Assembly (NCBI GenBank): GCA_036275365.1
Contig: DASUDX010000063.1
Coordinates: 62,001 to 126,000 of the forward strand
Source of the DNA: DASUDX01 sp036275365
GTDB taxonomy: Bacteria > Pseudomonadota > Gammaproteobacteria > Nevskiales > Nevskiaceae
Direction of reading: 5' to 3'
DNA: 64,000 nucleotides
This document shows positions 26,901-34,183 of this stretch, piece after piece. The first letter of the stretch is position 1. Every line of letters begins with the position of its first letter. The position numbers and the translations under genes were made by a program. A model generated the notes under the pieces. The model had not been told where the DNA came from, did not search any database, and saw only the letters and a program-made list of their open reading frames with translations.

Positions 26901-27188
26901 CCGGCGCCCTACCGCGCCCTGCGTTGCGCCGATGGCAGCGCCGAGGGCTGCCGCAGCGCCGCCCTGCAGGCGCTGGATGCCGCACTGGTCCGCCTCGGCG
27001 GCCTGGCCAACCAGGCCGGCTGGGATGGCAGCCAGCTGCCCAACGCCAAGAATCGCGCCGGGGCGGTGGTGGAGGACTACGACGCCGTCGAGCACACCCC
27101 GATCAGCTTCTATCAGGTGGCGCCGATCCACTGGACCAACCGTCCCACCTTCCAGCAGGTGGTGGAAGTGCGCGAGCCGCGCCCCTGA
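23976..27188 (+). CDS. Penicillin acylase-family lipoprotein (N-terminal nucleophile amidase)
   Basis: This 1070-residue exported amidase belongs to the family of penicillin G and acyl-homoserine-lactone acylases. The signal ends in a lipobox (LGGC at about residue 24). The alpha part has 'VTIQRDGWGTPFVDGANREA' and 'GYASAEDRLWLHDLLRNIGR'. Autocleavage is expected before Ser464, in 'PLPRTMSNFVGVTADQS', which becomes the beta-chain nucleophile. 'SGHPIVVMGPQASYFLPQLL' and 'TFNWLYADHRDIAFIHSGLY' follow. It is about 250 residues longer than typical members, with Asp-rich stretches ('DADGDGFPDADGY', 'DRDRDGVYDHR') that look calcium-binding. Substrate could be a lactam, AHL or other N-acyl amide. 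The ATG at 23976 has a GAGGAG site close by. Confidence 0.9.
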   Translation: MKQYRQQGLQALVVSGLLMLGGCGSSSAPVTGTPPPDAAGASTFLNAMPPGSNGNSAGGVGVPQMVPEQPPPNFDDALQLYGNLAYARSPLQAQTCTPPRSLDEHTPESDQLCNYYKNSGLTPDVVVSEQTLTAPNGGSVTIQRDGWGTPFVDGANREAAMYGVGYASAEDRLWLHDLLRNIGRGRFSEYLGPANDTYDFDANLAVVAGYSEEEITQQVEATRAKFGALGEQAIRDIDAMVAGINDYIAFLQTPAGAEKVPPEYSSLAAQVPPAGLPRFPPAPWNRNDIVASAILIQSIFANGGGGEHVAMQLLQRLDPGFGPASGAVPQAACEFWRDVRHADDPQTPRTIVENFATQAPNRVDETCPQPLPAGAAILDPGSLENRVVFQATPVVPLPAAATRRSVAGLRLPSFESYGAPPKPAFAVQPPQRPQPRQVRAQPDAVEGARQALAAAGFPLPRTMSNFVGVTADQSQSGHPIVVMGPQASYFLPQLLWEVAVVSRGGTALDFAGRGVVFGDLPYINIGRGLDYAWSATSGGSDLTDIRVSRLCNLDGGPASREDADGDGFPDADGYLFDAGDGQGPQCRALYRRVDEWTANTTVASLGLGCAGGPGPACREVAETVNRFILRTHYGPVFATGTVGGEPVVLSRQRATFFGELDTIAPFMVASTPTIEDAQSFIEVFNGVSGTFNWLYADHRDIAFIHSGLYPLRHPQAHPELPVWGDGRFEWAADENLPADFFSRFGGDTPYPGRVGIAFEGDPLRARVEFVNYLPRSRHPQVINPPLGHIHSWNNNPAAGWWAADFNGTFGPTHRADILLARLEAFQASGRKHDVATLAEIAADAAFVDLRGQTLLPPLLRLLESGSLSAEQRGALDLLERWLADGSRAWIDGGEGLGAYRRDRDRDGVYDHRAAVVLMDAWYPELILELLPQLVAQDGFVGNSRASDPPRAQGSAYQEGWFQHLKRVVEMVNGESPAPYRALRCADGSAEGCRSAALQALDAALVRLGGLANQAGWDGSQLPNAKNRAGAVVEDYDAVEHTPISFYQVAPIHWTNRPTFQQVVEVREPRP

Positions 27189-27210
27189 CGGTGGCCGGCG
27201 GCGGCGGGTG

Positions 27211-27223
27211 CGGCCTCAGGCCG
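27211..27223. terminator. Small hairpin at acylase/murein-gene junction
   Basis: CGGCC and GGCCG form a 5-bp stem whose three-base loop, TCA, is the complement of the stop codon of the minus-strand gene. It lies in the 27-bp gap between two convergent genes. With no T-run and a short stem, termination is only a possibility. Confidence 0.3.
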
Positions 27224-28352
27224 TGCCCATCGCCGCCTGCCATTTCTGCACGAACTTCTCCACCGTGCCGCGCCCCAGCGGCGTGTTGTAGTGATCCTTC
27301 CAGTACTGGCCGAGGTCGCGGATCGCGCCGCTGGCGGGCAGCGCGCTGCGCACCCGGAAGTAGTGCAGGCGCGCCATCGCACAGGCGTAGCGGTCGTTCT
27401 CCACCAGCTCGGTCTCGGCATCGGCCTCGGCGCTGCGCTTGAAGCCGCGGGCGAGGGCAGCGAGCGCCGGCTGATAGGCGAGGTAGTGGCGCCAGATGTC
27501 GTCGTGGGTCGCCATTTCCATCTGGAACAGCCCGCGCGCCGGCCCATTGCCGAGCTGACGCCGATGGGTCAGATCGCTCTCCACCAGGGCAGTGCCCAGC
27601 AGCAGCTGCTCGGCATGGCGCGAGGCAAAGCGGGCGCCCATGGCCTGCAGCACCGGGCGCAGGGTGCCTTCCAGAAAGGCCAGCGCGCGCTCGCGCGGAC
27701 TGCCGGCGGCAGCCACCGGTCGGTTTTCGGAGCCGGTGTAACTGGCCTGATCGAACAGGGCATAGCCCACCACGCGCTGCTTCCAGCCAGTGCCGAAGAG
27801 CTGGCGGGCCGCCTGCTGGGCGGTGTCGAGAAACTCCGGCCATTGCGAGGGCGGCACCGTCTGGCAACCGAGGCTGGAGGTGCCGCGATAGCCACCGCGA
27901 TGGATGTTGATGCCGAAGCGGCCGCGATGACGGTAGGGCGGCCGCCCATCGCGCAGCACCTCGACATCGGCGGCGCGCTGGCAGATCGCCTCGTGCGGCT
28001 GGCTGCCCCCGTGCACATCGAAGCGATAGGCCGGCCAGAAGCCGGGCAGCAGGCAGGCCATGCCGCGGGTGGCCTCGGCCTGGCCATAGCCCTCGCGCAC
28101 CGAGGAGGGATCGGTGTTGCCGTTGAAGCCGCGGTAGAGGTTCAGCGCCGGGGCGTAGACGAACAGCGCATCGTCGTAGACGGCGCGGCGGTTGTGCTCG
28201 CCCGGATGCATCTGGGCGCCGAAGTAGCCGCGCAAACCACCGACGATCAGCGGATAGCGCTCGAGATCCACCGACAGACCGCGCAGCAGGGCCTCGAAGG
28301 CGCTGCGCGGCAGCTGCGGACGCTGGGCGGGAACGAGGCTCGGCATGGGCAT
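27216..28352 (-). CDS. Two-module murein-enzyme candidate (LD-transpeptidase-like plus lysozyme-like)
   Basis: This 378-residue protein has no signal peptide that I can see. The N-terminal half contains 'FGINIHRGGYRGTSSLGCQT', with H151 and C163 spaced as in the L,D-transpeptidase/YkuD catalytic motif. The second half has 'LGTALVESDLTHRRQ' with E258, followed by 'GPARGLFQMEMATHDDIWRH' and 'NDRYACAMARLHYFRVR', reminiscent of soluble lytic transglycosylases. Similar double modules occur in phage-like proteins. It is last of four tightly linked genes, seven bases after the peptidoglycan-binding protein, which supports a cell-wall substrate. Activity of either half is inferred from motifs only. 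Confidence 0.6.
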   Translation of the reverse strand: MPMPSLVPAQRPQLPRSAFEALLRGLSVDLERYPLIVGGLRGYFGAQMHPGEHNRRAVYDDALFVYAPALNLYRGFNGNTDPSSVREGYGQAEATRGMACLLPGFWPAYRFDVHGGSQPHEAICQRAADVEVLRDGRPPYRHRGRFGINIHRGGYRGTSSLGCQTVPPSQWPEFLDTAQQAARQLFGTGWKQRVVGYALFDQASYTGSENRPVAAAGSPRERALAFLEGTLRPVLQAMGARFASRHAEQLLLGTALVESDLTHRRQLGNGPARGLFQMEMATHDDIWRHYLAYQPALAALARGFKRSAEADAETELVENDRYACAMARLHYFRVRSALPASGAIRDLGQYWKDHYNTPLGRGTVEKFVQKWQAAMGTA

Positions 28353-28359
28353 CTCCGGC

Positions 28360-29523
28360 TCAGGTCTCGGGATACAGCAGGGCCATCACCTGCGCCTCGT
28401 CGAGCGCTCCGCTCGGCGCCTGGCCGCGCCCCTGCTGCCAGGCGCGGATCGCGGCGCGGGTGGAGGCATCGAGGCGGCCACTGCGCTGCGCCTCGGGCAG
28501 ACCGAGCGCCGCCTGCAGGGCCTCGATGTCGACCTCGTTGAGCTGGTCGCGCTCGAAGTCGTTGAGGGGCCCGTCCTCACTCCCCGCCGCTGCCCCGCCC
28601 GCCGCTGGCAGCACCAGCACCGCCGGCGGCGGGCTCGCCGCGGGTATGGGTGCCCCTGCCGGTGGCGGTCGCGCACCGGCGGTGCGCAGCGAGACCAGGC
28701 GCGACAGCGCATCGAACCAGAACGGCGCACCCAGCGAGGCGGCGAGCGCGCTGATCAGCCAGCCGATCAGCCGCAGCACATCATCCTGCTCCCGCGCCGC
28801 CTGGCTCCAGCCAATCGGCAGCCGGGCCTCGCGCAGGGCGGCGTAGGCGTCCTCCCGTTCGCCGCTGGGGGGACCGGCCTCGACCGTCCGCTGGGCCTCG
28901 GCGGCCAGCCGCGCGCTGAGCGCCGCATCGGTGGCCAGCTGACGGCCGATGTAGAGCGCATCCACATTCAGCACCGCCGCTGCCAGCAGGCCGATCACGA
29001 ACAGCCAGCGCTGGGCGCGCCGCTTGTACCAGCCGGAGGCGCGGCTCATCACCTCGTCGAACTGCTGCTCGATGCCCTGCTGGAGCCGCTGGGCGTCGCC
29101 CTCGGCCTGCGCCACCAGCACCTGCAGGCTCTCGCGCAGCGGGCCCTCGCCGAGCCGGCTGACCGCCTCGGGCAGCCCGCGCAGCAGGGCCTGGTGGGTG
29201 CCGAGATCCCGGGTCAGCAGATCGGCCAGGACCATCGCGTAGCGGCTGGCGGCGAGATACGAGGGCGGGCGCCGGGTCCAGCCCTGGGCCCGTTCCAGCC
29301 AGTTGGCCGGCTGCTGCTGGGCGGCGATCAGCGGATGGGCCAGCAACTGCTCGCGCAGACGCTCGCCGCTGGCCAGCCGCGCGTCACCGAGCAGACCCTC
29401 CAGACCCGCCAGAAGGGTGCGGCCACGCAGATTGAACAGGCCGGCCAGCCACTCGTAAATCCCGCTGACCAGGGCCGAGAACAGCAGGAAGACCAGACCC
29501 AGGGCGAGGGCGATGTCGATCAT
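28360..29523 (-). CDS. Membrane protein with C-terminal peptidoglycan-binding domain
   Basis: This 387-residue protein starts with a membrane helix ('IDIALALGLVFLLFSALVSG') followed by 'IYEWLAGLFNLRGRTLLAGL'. Two further hydrophobic segments occur ('WLFVIGLLAAAVLNVDALYI' and 'LRLIGWLISALAASLGAPFW'). This body, with 'RASGWYKRRAQ' and 'LGAPFWFDALSRL', matches a widespread uncharacterised membrane family that I know only by these motifs. After a Pro/Ala linker, residues 330-386 form a PG_binding_1-like domain ('VDIEALQAALGLPE', 'GRLDASTRAAIRAWQQGRG', 'GALDEAQVMALL'). The ATG at 29523 overlaps the previous stop (ATGA). It probably anchors the system to the wall. Confidence 0.7.
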   Translation of the reverse strand: MIDIALALGLVFLLFSALVSGIYEWLAGLFNLRGRTLLAGLEGLLGDARLASGERLREQLLAHPLIAAQQQPANWLERAQGWTRRPPSYLAASRYAMVLADLLTRDLGTHQALLRGLPEAVSRLGEGPLRESLQVLVAQAEGDAQRLQQGIEQQFDEVMSRASGWYKRRAQRWLFVIGLLAAAVLNVDALYIGRQLATDAALSARLAAEAQRTVEAGPPSGEREDAYAALREARLPIGWSQAAREQDDVLRLIGWLISALAASLGAPFWFDALSRLVSLRTAGARPPPAGAPIPAASPPPAVLVLPAAGGAAAGSEDGPLNDFERDQLNEVDIEALQAALGLPEAQRSGRLDASTRAAIRAWQQGRGQAPSGALDEAQVMALLYPET

Positions 29524-31157
29524 GGCGGGCTCCGTTCCTGCTTGGACTGCTGTACCAGCCGGGCGATCTGCTGGTTGAGCTCGCGATAGGCATCCTCGCG
29601 GGCGCGGCGCACCGTCAGACGCTCCTCGGCGGTGGGCGCCCTCGACCCCTCGTGGTCCTCGCAGAGAGCCCACAGGTCCTTGTCGATCACGCGCCTGCAC
29701 TTCTTGACAGCCTGCGCGGCCACCCAGGCATCGACCTGGGCGCGGGCGTCCGTGCCGACCGCATGGGCGTCCCTGGTCTGCACCAGATGGTCCCAGACCA
29801 CCGGCCAGGCGATCTTGGGCTGACGCCGATGCTGCTGGTAGCACTCGATCGGCTCGAAGTTGCAGCTGAAGCTCTCCTGGTCCTTCTTGGCTTTCGCGGC
29901 AGCCTCGCGGCTCTGCCGCGCGCCGATCGCCACATTGACCCGGCCGAAGGCCCGCAACTCCGGCTTTTGGTTGAGCTCGATGAAGGTGGGCAGGGGCGGA
30001 CCAAAGCGGCCGTCTTCGAGAATCTGCATGTCAAAGCCCAGATAGCCGATTACCAGGGGCTTCTGGAAGGTCTCCTCCATCGACACGCTGCGCTGCCGCA
30101 GGCTGGTGAAACTCACCTCCCCTCCCGCCTTGGGCAGGACGGCGCCCAGAGTGTCAAGGGCGCTATCAGCGAGCTCAAACAGCGACCCTGTGATCGGCGT
30201 GGCGATGGTTTTGGGCTCCGGGAGCTTCGGGGATTTCGGCGCTTTAGGGAGATCTGGCAGCCGCGGTGGCTGACAGATCACGCCGCCGACGGCATCGACC
30301 TTTCTCAGCAGCACGGCGCCCGGCGTGGACTGGCAGATCAGCGCCTGCTGGCTCGCCACCAGATTGCCGAGTTCGCCGACGGTGGGAACCCGGGTCATGC
30401 CGGGCAGCAGACCCAGACCGGGCTCCGCGCTGGCCTTGGCCTGGTCCTTGGCGCGGCTGACCATCGAGACGCTGACCTTCTTCACCAGAAAGACCCGGCT
30501 GACCACGCGGATGTAGTTCGCCTCGGGATCCTTCAGCGGACGGCCGTAGAAGGACAGCGAATCGCGGTCCAGCCCGCGCAGCACGCCCATCACGTCGTGG
30601 GTCAGCGAGACTACATCGACGCCATAGGTATAGGCGTCCTGCAGCGAGACGGTGCCTTCGATGTTGTCGCTGGCCAGCAGGCCCAGCCCGAGATTGATCG
30701 CCGACAGCGGCAGGGCGACGCGAAAGCCGCGCTCCTCGTTGAGCTGGAAGGAGTAGCTGGGAAAGGCGGCGCGCGGGTAGCGCTCCAGCGTGCGCCTGGC
30801 GCTGCAGCGGTTGTTGCTTGCCACCTCGGGGCTGTAGAAGTTCTCGTAGCCGCAGGGCTTGATGCGGTACAGATGGTGGGCGAGCGGCAGATAGCCCTTG
30901 TCGCGGTAGGCCTCGCGCTGGCGATCGATGGGCGTGGTCACCAGAAACACATCGCCGGGAACCAGATCCTCGGTCATGGGATAGACCGGAATGATCTGGC
31001 TGGCGCCGATCATCTGGCTCCAGTCCTTGGCCACCCGCTCCAGCTGGTGCTGGGTGGCTTCCTGGGCCTGATTGCGCCGGTACTCGGTCCAGACACCACA
31101 CCCACTCAGCAGCCCGAGCAGGGGCAGTGTCAGCCAGCCAAGATGGGAACGCGTCAT
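29520..31157 (-). CDS. Hypothetical large lipoprotein
   Basis: I do not recognise this 545-residue protein. It begins 'MTRSHLGWLTLPLLGLLSGC', a clear lipoprotein signal with lipobox LLSGC. The mature part has 'IPVYPMTEDLVPGDVFLVTT' near residue 60, 'AINLGLGLLASDNIEGTVSL', and a C-terminal charged half with 'PTFIELNQKPELRAFGRVNV'. There are no membrane helices after the signal. It should be an outer- or inner-membrane anchored periplasmic protein. Base use is a little less GC-biased than its neighbours. The ATG at 31157 overlaps the patatin stop by four bases (ATGA), and its own stop overlaps the next start, so the four genes form one transcription unit. Confidence 0.65.
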   Translation of the reverse strand: MTRSHLGWLTLPLLGLLSGCGVWTEYRRNQAQEATQHQLERVAKDWSQMIGASQIIPVYPMTEDLVPGDVFLVTTPIDRQREAYRDKGYLPLAHHLYRIKPCGYENFYSPEVASNNRCSARRTLERYPRAAFPSYSFQLNEERGFRVALPLSAINLGLGLLASDNIEGTVSLQDAYTYGVDVVSLTHDVMGVLRGLDRDSLSFYGRPLKDPEANYIRVVSRVFLVKKVSVSMVSRAKDQAKASAEPGLGLLPGMTRVPTVGELGNLVASQQALICQSTPGAVLLRKVDAVGGVICQPPRLPDLPKAPKSPKLPEPKTIATPITGSLFELADSALDTLGAVLPKAGGEVSFTSLRQRSVSMEETFQKPLVIGYLGFDMQILEDGRFGPPLPTFIELNQKPELRAFGRVNVAIGARQSREAAAKAKKDQESFSCNFEPIECYQQHRRQPKIAWPVVWDHLVQTRDAHAVGTDARAQVDAWVAAQAVKKCRRVIDKDLWALCEDHEGSRAPTAEERLTVRRAREDAYRELNQQIARLVQQSKQERSPP

Positions 31158-33826
31158 ACCCCAGACTCCAGGAGGGATCGGCTGCCGAGCAAGGGATACA
31201 GCGGATGGGCCAGCTCTGCCGGGACGCCGCCGAACAGCTTCTTGCCGAGTTGCTCGCCGAGCCGGCGGTAGCTCTCCCACTGCGCCTCGTCGAAGAACTG
31301 GTCGACCGTGGTCTGGTTGGGAAAGCTGGGATTGACCTGCTGGTAGTTCAGCAGGTCGGCGTCGAGGTCCTGCATCAGCACGGGCTTGATCAGCAGCAGC
31401 CAGTGCGGCTCGCCTTCCGCCTCGTCGGCATAGCGCACCCGGGCCAGGGCGGCGCAGGTGGGCCGCGGAGCCACCGTGCGGAGCTGCTCGAGACTGCCAA
31501 TGCCCTGCTCCCGCCCGATGCCCAGCTTCTGTAGTTCAAGGGCATCGAGGAAGCGCAGCTCCGCGCCGAAGTCGATGCGGGCCTTGCGCACCAGATTGGC
31601 GAGGTCATCGAACTGGTAGTCAGGGTCGGCACCCGCGTCGGAGAGGATGATCAGGCGCAGGCGCCGGCGGATCAGCTCGTAGGCGGCGGTGTTCTCGAAA
31701 TGGCCGCCATCCGATAGCGGCCAGTGGCGGGCGTGGGTGCCGGGAAAGCGGGCCAGCCACTCCTGCAGGAGGAAGCGCTGCACCTCGAACAGGGGCAGCT
31801 GCCCGCGCCGGCGGACCCCGCTGTTCCACCAGTAGCCAAGGCGGACATTGAGCAGACCCATCAGCAGCGACAGCCCGAAGCGGGTCTGAAAGCCCATGCC
31901 GGTGGTGAAGGCGGCGCCGGAGATCCCCACCCACTGGCCGAGACTCAACGGCTCGGGCAGCGACGGCGCCGCACCGCCATAGCCGAACACCTGGTGGCCG
32001 CCGGTGGGCAGGGCCTCCAGCCCCGGATCGCGGCGCAGCAGGTGATGACGCACCCCGACGCTCCAGCCGGCCGGACCGATGGCCAGCGGCACGCCGCGGC
32101 GGTCCTGCTGCTGGATCTGCGAATCACCCAGCACGGTCTCGTTGATGGTGACATTGACCAGGTGCAGCGGGCCGCCCTGGGCCACCGGCCCCTGGGCCGA
32201 CCAGTAGCGCGATTCATCGAGATCATCGCCCTCGATCGGCTCGGTAACCGGCCGGGCCTGGGGGCCCTGACGGGCTGGGTTGGAGGCGCCGAGATAGGCC
32301 CGGGCCAGACGCGCGCTGTAGAGCGGCTGCAGGGTGGAGCGGTTGAGGAAGGCCCACTGCCCGCCGAGATACAGCGCGAGCGCGGTCAGGCCCGCCAGCA
32401 GCCACAGCGCCCGTTCGGCACCGGGAGGCTGGAGCATGAGATCCACCGGGCAGCGTTCCCACACCACGCCGTAGGCCAGCACCAGCAGTATCACGGTCAC
32501 CAGCAAACCCAGCAGCACACCGGCGCCGGCGGCCAGCCATTGCAGGGGCACCCGGAAGCGGGACTGCGCCTCCTCGCTGAGCAGGCTGCCCAGCAGGGTC
32601 TGGCTGCGCGCAATCAGACCGAGCACCGCGGCGAGCAATCCGGAGAGCCAGAGCTGGATCGAGGCCAGACCGCCCCTCTGCCAGTGGTCGTAGACGGTGC
32701 TCGCCAGAGTGTCGAGCAGACCCAGCGCCACCAGCAGCAGGGTCCACCACAGCCCGGCAGCGAGCCAGTTGGACAGGCGCTTGGTGAGCAGATGGCGGTA
32801 GTGCACCCGCGCCGGACCCTCATCGTAGAACCAGGCCCAGACCTGCAGGGCCAGGCGGAGCGTGCCGTCTCGCCGCTGCTCGGGCGCCACCGCCGAGTGC
32901 GGCGCCTGGCGCAGATCGTGCAGGCTGCGGTAGCGCGCGAGGTAATAGGCCGCGAGCGCCAGGCCGGCTGCCGCCACCGCGGCCGTCCAGATCAGTGACA
33001 GGTACCGCGGCCGATCCGCCGGTTCTGGCAGCGCGAATGGCCGGTCTGGCAGCAGGGACAGCAAGCCGCCCAGCAGGGGTAGCAGCAGGGGCGAGAGCAG
33101 CAGCAGCCAGGGCAGCAGCAGGGGCCGGGTGAGGAAGGGACGACGGCCATCGCGGGCCCAGGTCAGCGCCGCGATCCAGTAGGCCCAGTTGAGCGGAAAC
33201 AACAGGCCCGCGAACAGAACGCCGGCAAGCCCCAGCCAGAGGCTGGCCGGAAGCGGCCCCAGCGCCAGAGCGCCGGAAGGCACCAGCAGGGCGGCGGTCA
33301 CCCAGGCCTGACCCAGCACCAGCAGCAGGGCTGCGGCCAGCCCGCTGACCAGCATCACCGTCATCACTGCGAACCAGTTGCGCAGCAGCACGGTCAGGGC
33401 CATCAGATAGTCGCCCGCCCCCTGGGGGGCGAGATAGCGCCCGTTCTCGCGCAGCCAGCGGAGCATCGCCGCGCCATTCAGGCCGCTGGCCTCGGGGCCA
33501 GGACCGCCGCTGAGCAGGGTCTCGGCCGCCGCCACATCCACCCCCGGCCGCGTCAACAGGCGCCCGTAGAAGCTGCCGAAGTAGCCGCCTCCGGAGACGG
33601 TGGAGAGATAGTCGATGCGTCCGAGCAGACGCTCTCGCGCCAGCGCCTGGAACAATCCCAGACTGAAGGTGGCGCTGCGGATCCCGCCGCCGGATAGCGC
33701 AAGACCGACCCGGTCGTTGGCGATCGCCGTGCCGGCACCCGGCGGGGGCAGGCCACGGCGGCGCTGCAGCAAGGCGGCCTCCAGCCTGGCCAGGGCGGCC
33801 GGAAAGGCCTGTTCGCGCGCATCCAT
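31154..33826 (-). CDS. Multi-membrane-segment patatin-like phospholipase
   Basis: This is an 890-residue patatin-domain protein. The oxyanion motif is G46-G-G-I-R50 ('VGLALSGGGIRSATFSLGLF') and the nucleophile is Ser78 in 'YLSTVSGGGYFGSFYG'. The catalytic Asp lies near residue 705 in 'LSDGGHFENTAAYELIRR'. Between the two halves of the catalytic domain are some 450 residues with about nine hydrophobic segments, for example 'LRNWFAVMTVMLVSGLAAAL' and 'LWWTLLLVALGLLDTLASTV'. It should hydrolyse membrane lipid acyl esters from within the membrane. The start at 33826 follows a strong purine-rich GGAAGGGGG site. It heads the four-gene operon. The domain family is firm; the physiological role is unknown. 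Confidence 0.85.
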   Translation of the reverse strand: MDAREQAFPAALARLEAALLQRRRGLPPPGAGTAIANDRVGLALSGGGIRSATFSLGLFQALARERLLGRIDYLSTVSGGGYFGSFYGRLLTRPGVDVAAAETLLSGGPGPEASGLNGAAMLRWLRENGRYLAPQGAGDYLMALTVLLRNWFAVMTVMLVSGLAAALLLVLGQAWVTAALLVPSGALALGPLPASLWLGLAGVLFAGLLFPLNWAYWIAALTWARDGRRPFLTRPLLLPWLLLLSPLLLPLLGGLLSLLPDRPFALPEPADRPRYLSLIWTAAVAAAGLALAAYYLARYRSLHDLRQAPHSAVAPEQRRDGTLRLALQVWAWFYDEGPARVHYRHLLTKRLSNWLAAGLWWTLLLVALGLLDTLASTVYDHWQRGGLASIQLWLSGLLAAVLGLIARSQTLLGSLLSEEAQSRFRVPLQWLAAGAGVLLGLLVTVILLVLAYGVVWERCPVDLMLQPPGAERALWLLAGLTALALYLGGQWAFLNRSTLQPLYSARLARAYLGASNPARQGPQARPVTEPIEGDDLDESRYWSAQGPVAQGGPLHLVNVTINETVLGDSQIQQQDRRGVPLAIGPAGWSVGVRHHLLRRDPGLEALPTGGHQVFGYGGAAPSLPEPLSLGQWVGISGAAFTTGMGFQTRFGLSLLMGLLNVRLGYWWNSGVRRRGQLPLFEVQRFLLQEWLARFPGTHARHWPLSDGGHFENTAAYELIRRRLRLIILSDAGADPDYQFDDLANLVRKARIDFGAELRFLDALELQKLGIGREQGIGSLEQLRTVAPRPTCAALARVRYADEAEGEPHWLLLIKPVLMQDLDADLLNYQQVNPSFPNQTTVDQFFDEAQWESYRRLGEQLGKKLFGGVPAELAHPLYPLLGSRSLLESGV

Positions 33827-33935
33827 CGCTGCCCCCTTCCTTTTTTTCCGAGTCTGGGCCGCGGGAGGCCAGCGCTGGAAGGGCCGTCAGCACCGTTGGT
33901 CGGATCGGCGACGGTTGTTTTTATGACGAAAGGGC

Positions 33936-33964
33936 TTGGAATGCGCGAAATGAACCCTTACACT
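33936..33964 (+). promoter_or_regulatory. Sigma70-like promoter for the tRNA pair
   Basis: TTGGAA (33936-33941) and TACACT (33959-33964) are separated by exactly 17 bases, each matching four of six consensus positions. A GC-rich stretch follows immediately, typical of stable-RNA promoters under stringent control. Initiation would fall about seven bases before tRNA-His. The 150-bp gap between the patatin start and the tRNAs holds no gene. Confidence 0.6.
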
Positions 33965-33977
33965 GCGCGCCCGCTGC

Positions 33978-34054
33978 GGTGGCCGTAGCTCAGTTGGTAG
34001 AGTCCCAGATTGTGATTCTGGTTGTCGCGGGTTCGAGCCCCGTCGGTCACCCCA
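33978..34054 (+). tRNA. tRNA-His (GTG)
   Basis: A cloverleaf folds by eye: acceptor GTGGCCG/CGGTCAC with one G-U pair, D-arm AGCTCAGTTGGTAGAGT, and anticodon stem CCAGA/TCTGG around loop TTGTGAT with anticodon GTG at 34012-34014. The T-arm contains GGTTCGAGCCCC. An extra 5' G (G-1, position 33978) faces the discriminator C73, the identity element unique to tRNA-His, and CCA is encoded at 34052-34054. The best bacterial comparison is E. coli hisR, which it closely matches. Confidence 0.97.
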
Positions 34055-34084
34055 CTTTCTCGTCTGTGGCGGCAGAAGCAAACC

Positions 34085-34159
34085 GGGTTGCTAGCTCAAT
34101 GGTAGAGCAGCTGACTCTTAATCAGTAGGTTCGGGGTTCGAGTCCCTGGCAACCCACCA
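34085..34159 (+). tRNA. tRNA-Lys (CTT)
   Basis: The acceptor stem is GGGTTGC/GCAACCC, the D-arm contains TAGCTCAATGGTAGAGCA, and the anticodon stem GCTGA/TCAGT encloses loop CTCTTAA with anticodon CTT at 34117-34119. The T-loop GTTCGAG is normal, the discriminator is A, and CCA is encoded. It lies 30 bp after tRNA-His in the same direction, so both are probably processed from one transcript. The next gene, fimV, is convergent and ends 24 bp away. Confidence 0.97.
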
Positions 34160-34183
34160 TCTCCGGTTTGGCCTCGCGGCGGC

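Noticed and set aside
33978..34159. The tRNA-His/tRNA-Lys pair as an integration site for a genomic island.
   Set aside because: No integrase gene and no repeated copy of either tRNA 3' end is visible nearby.
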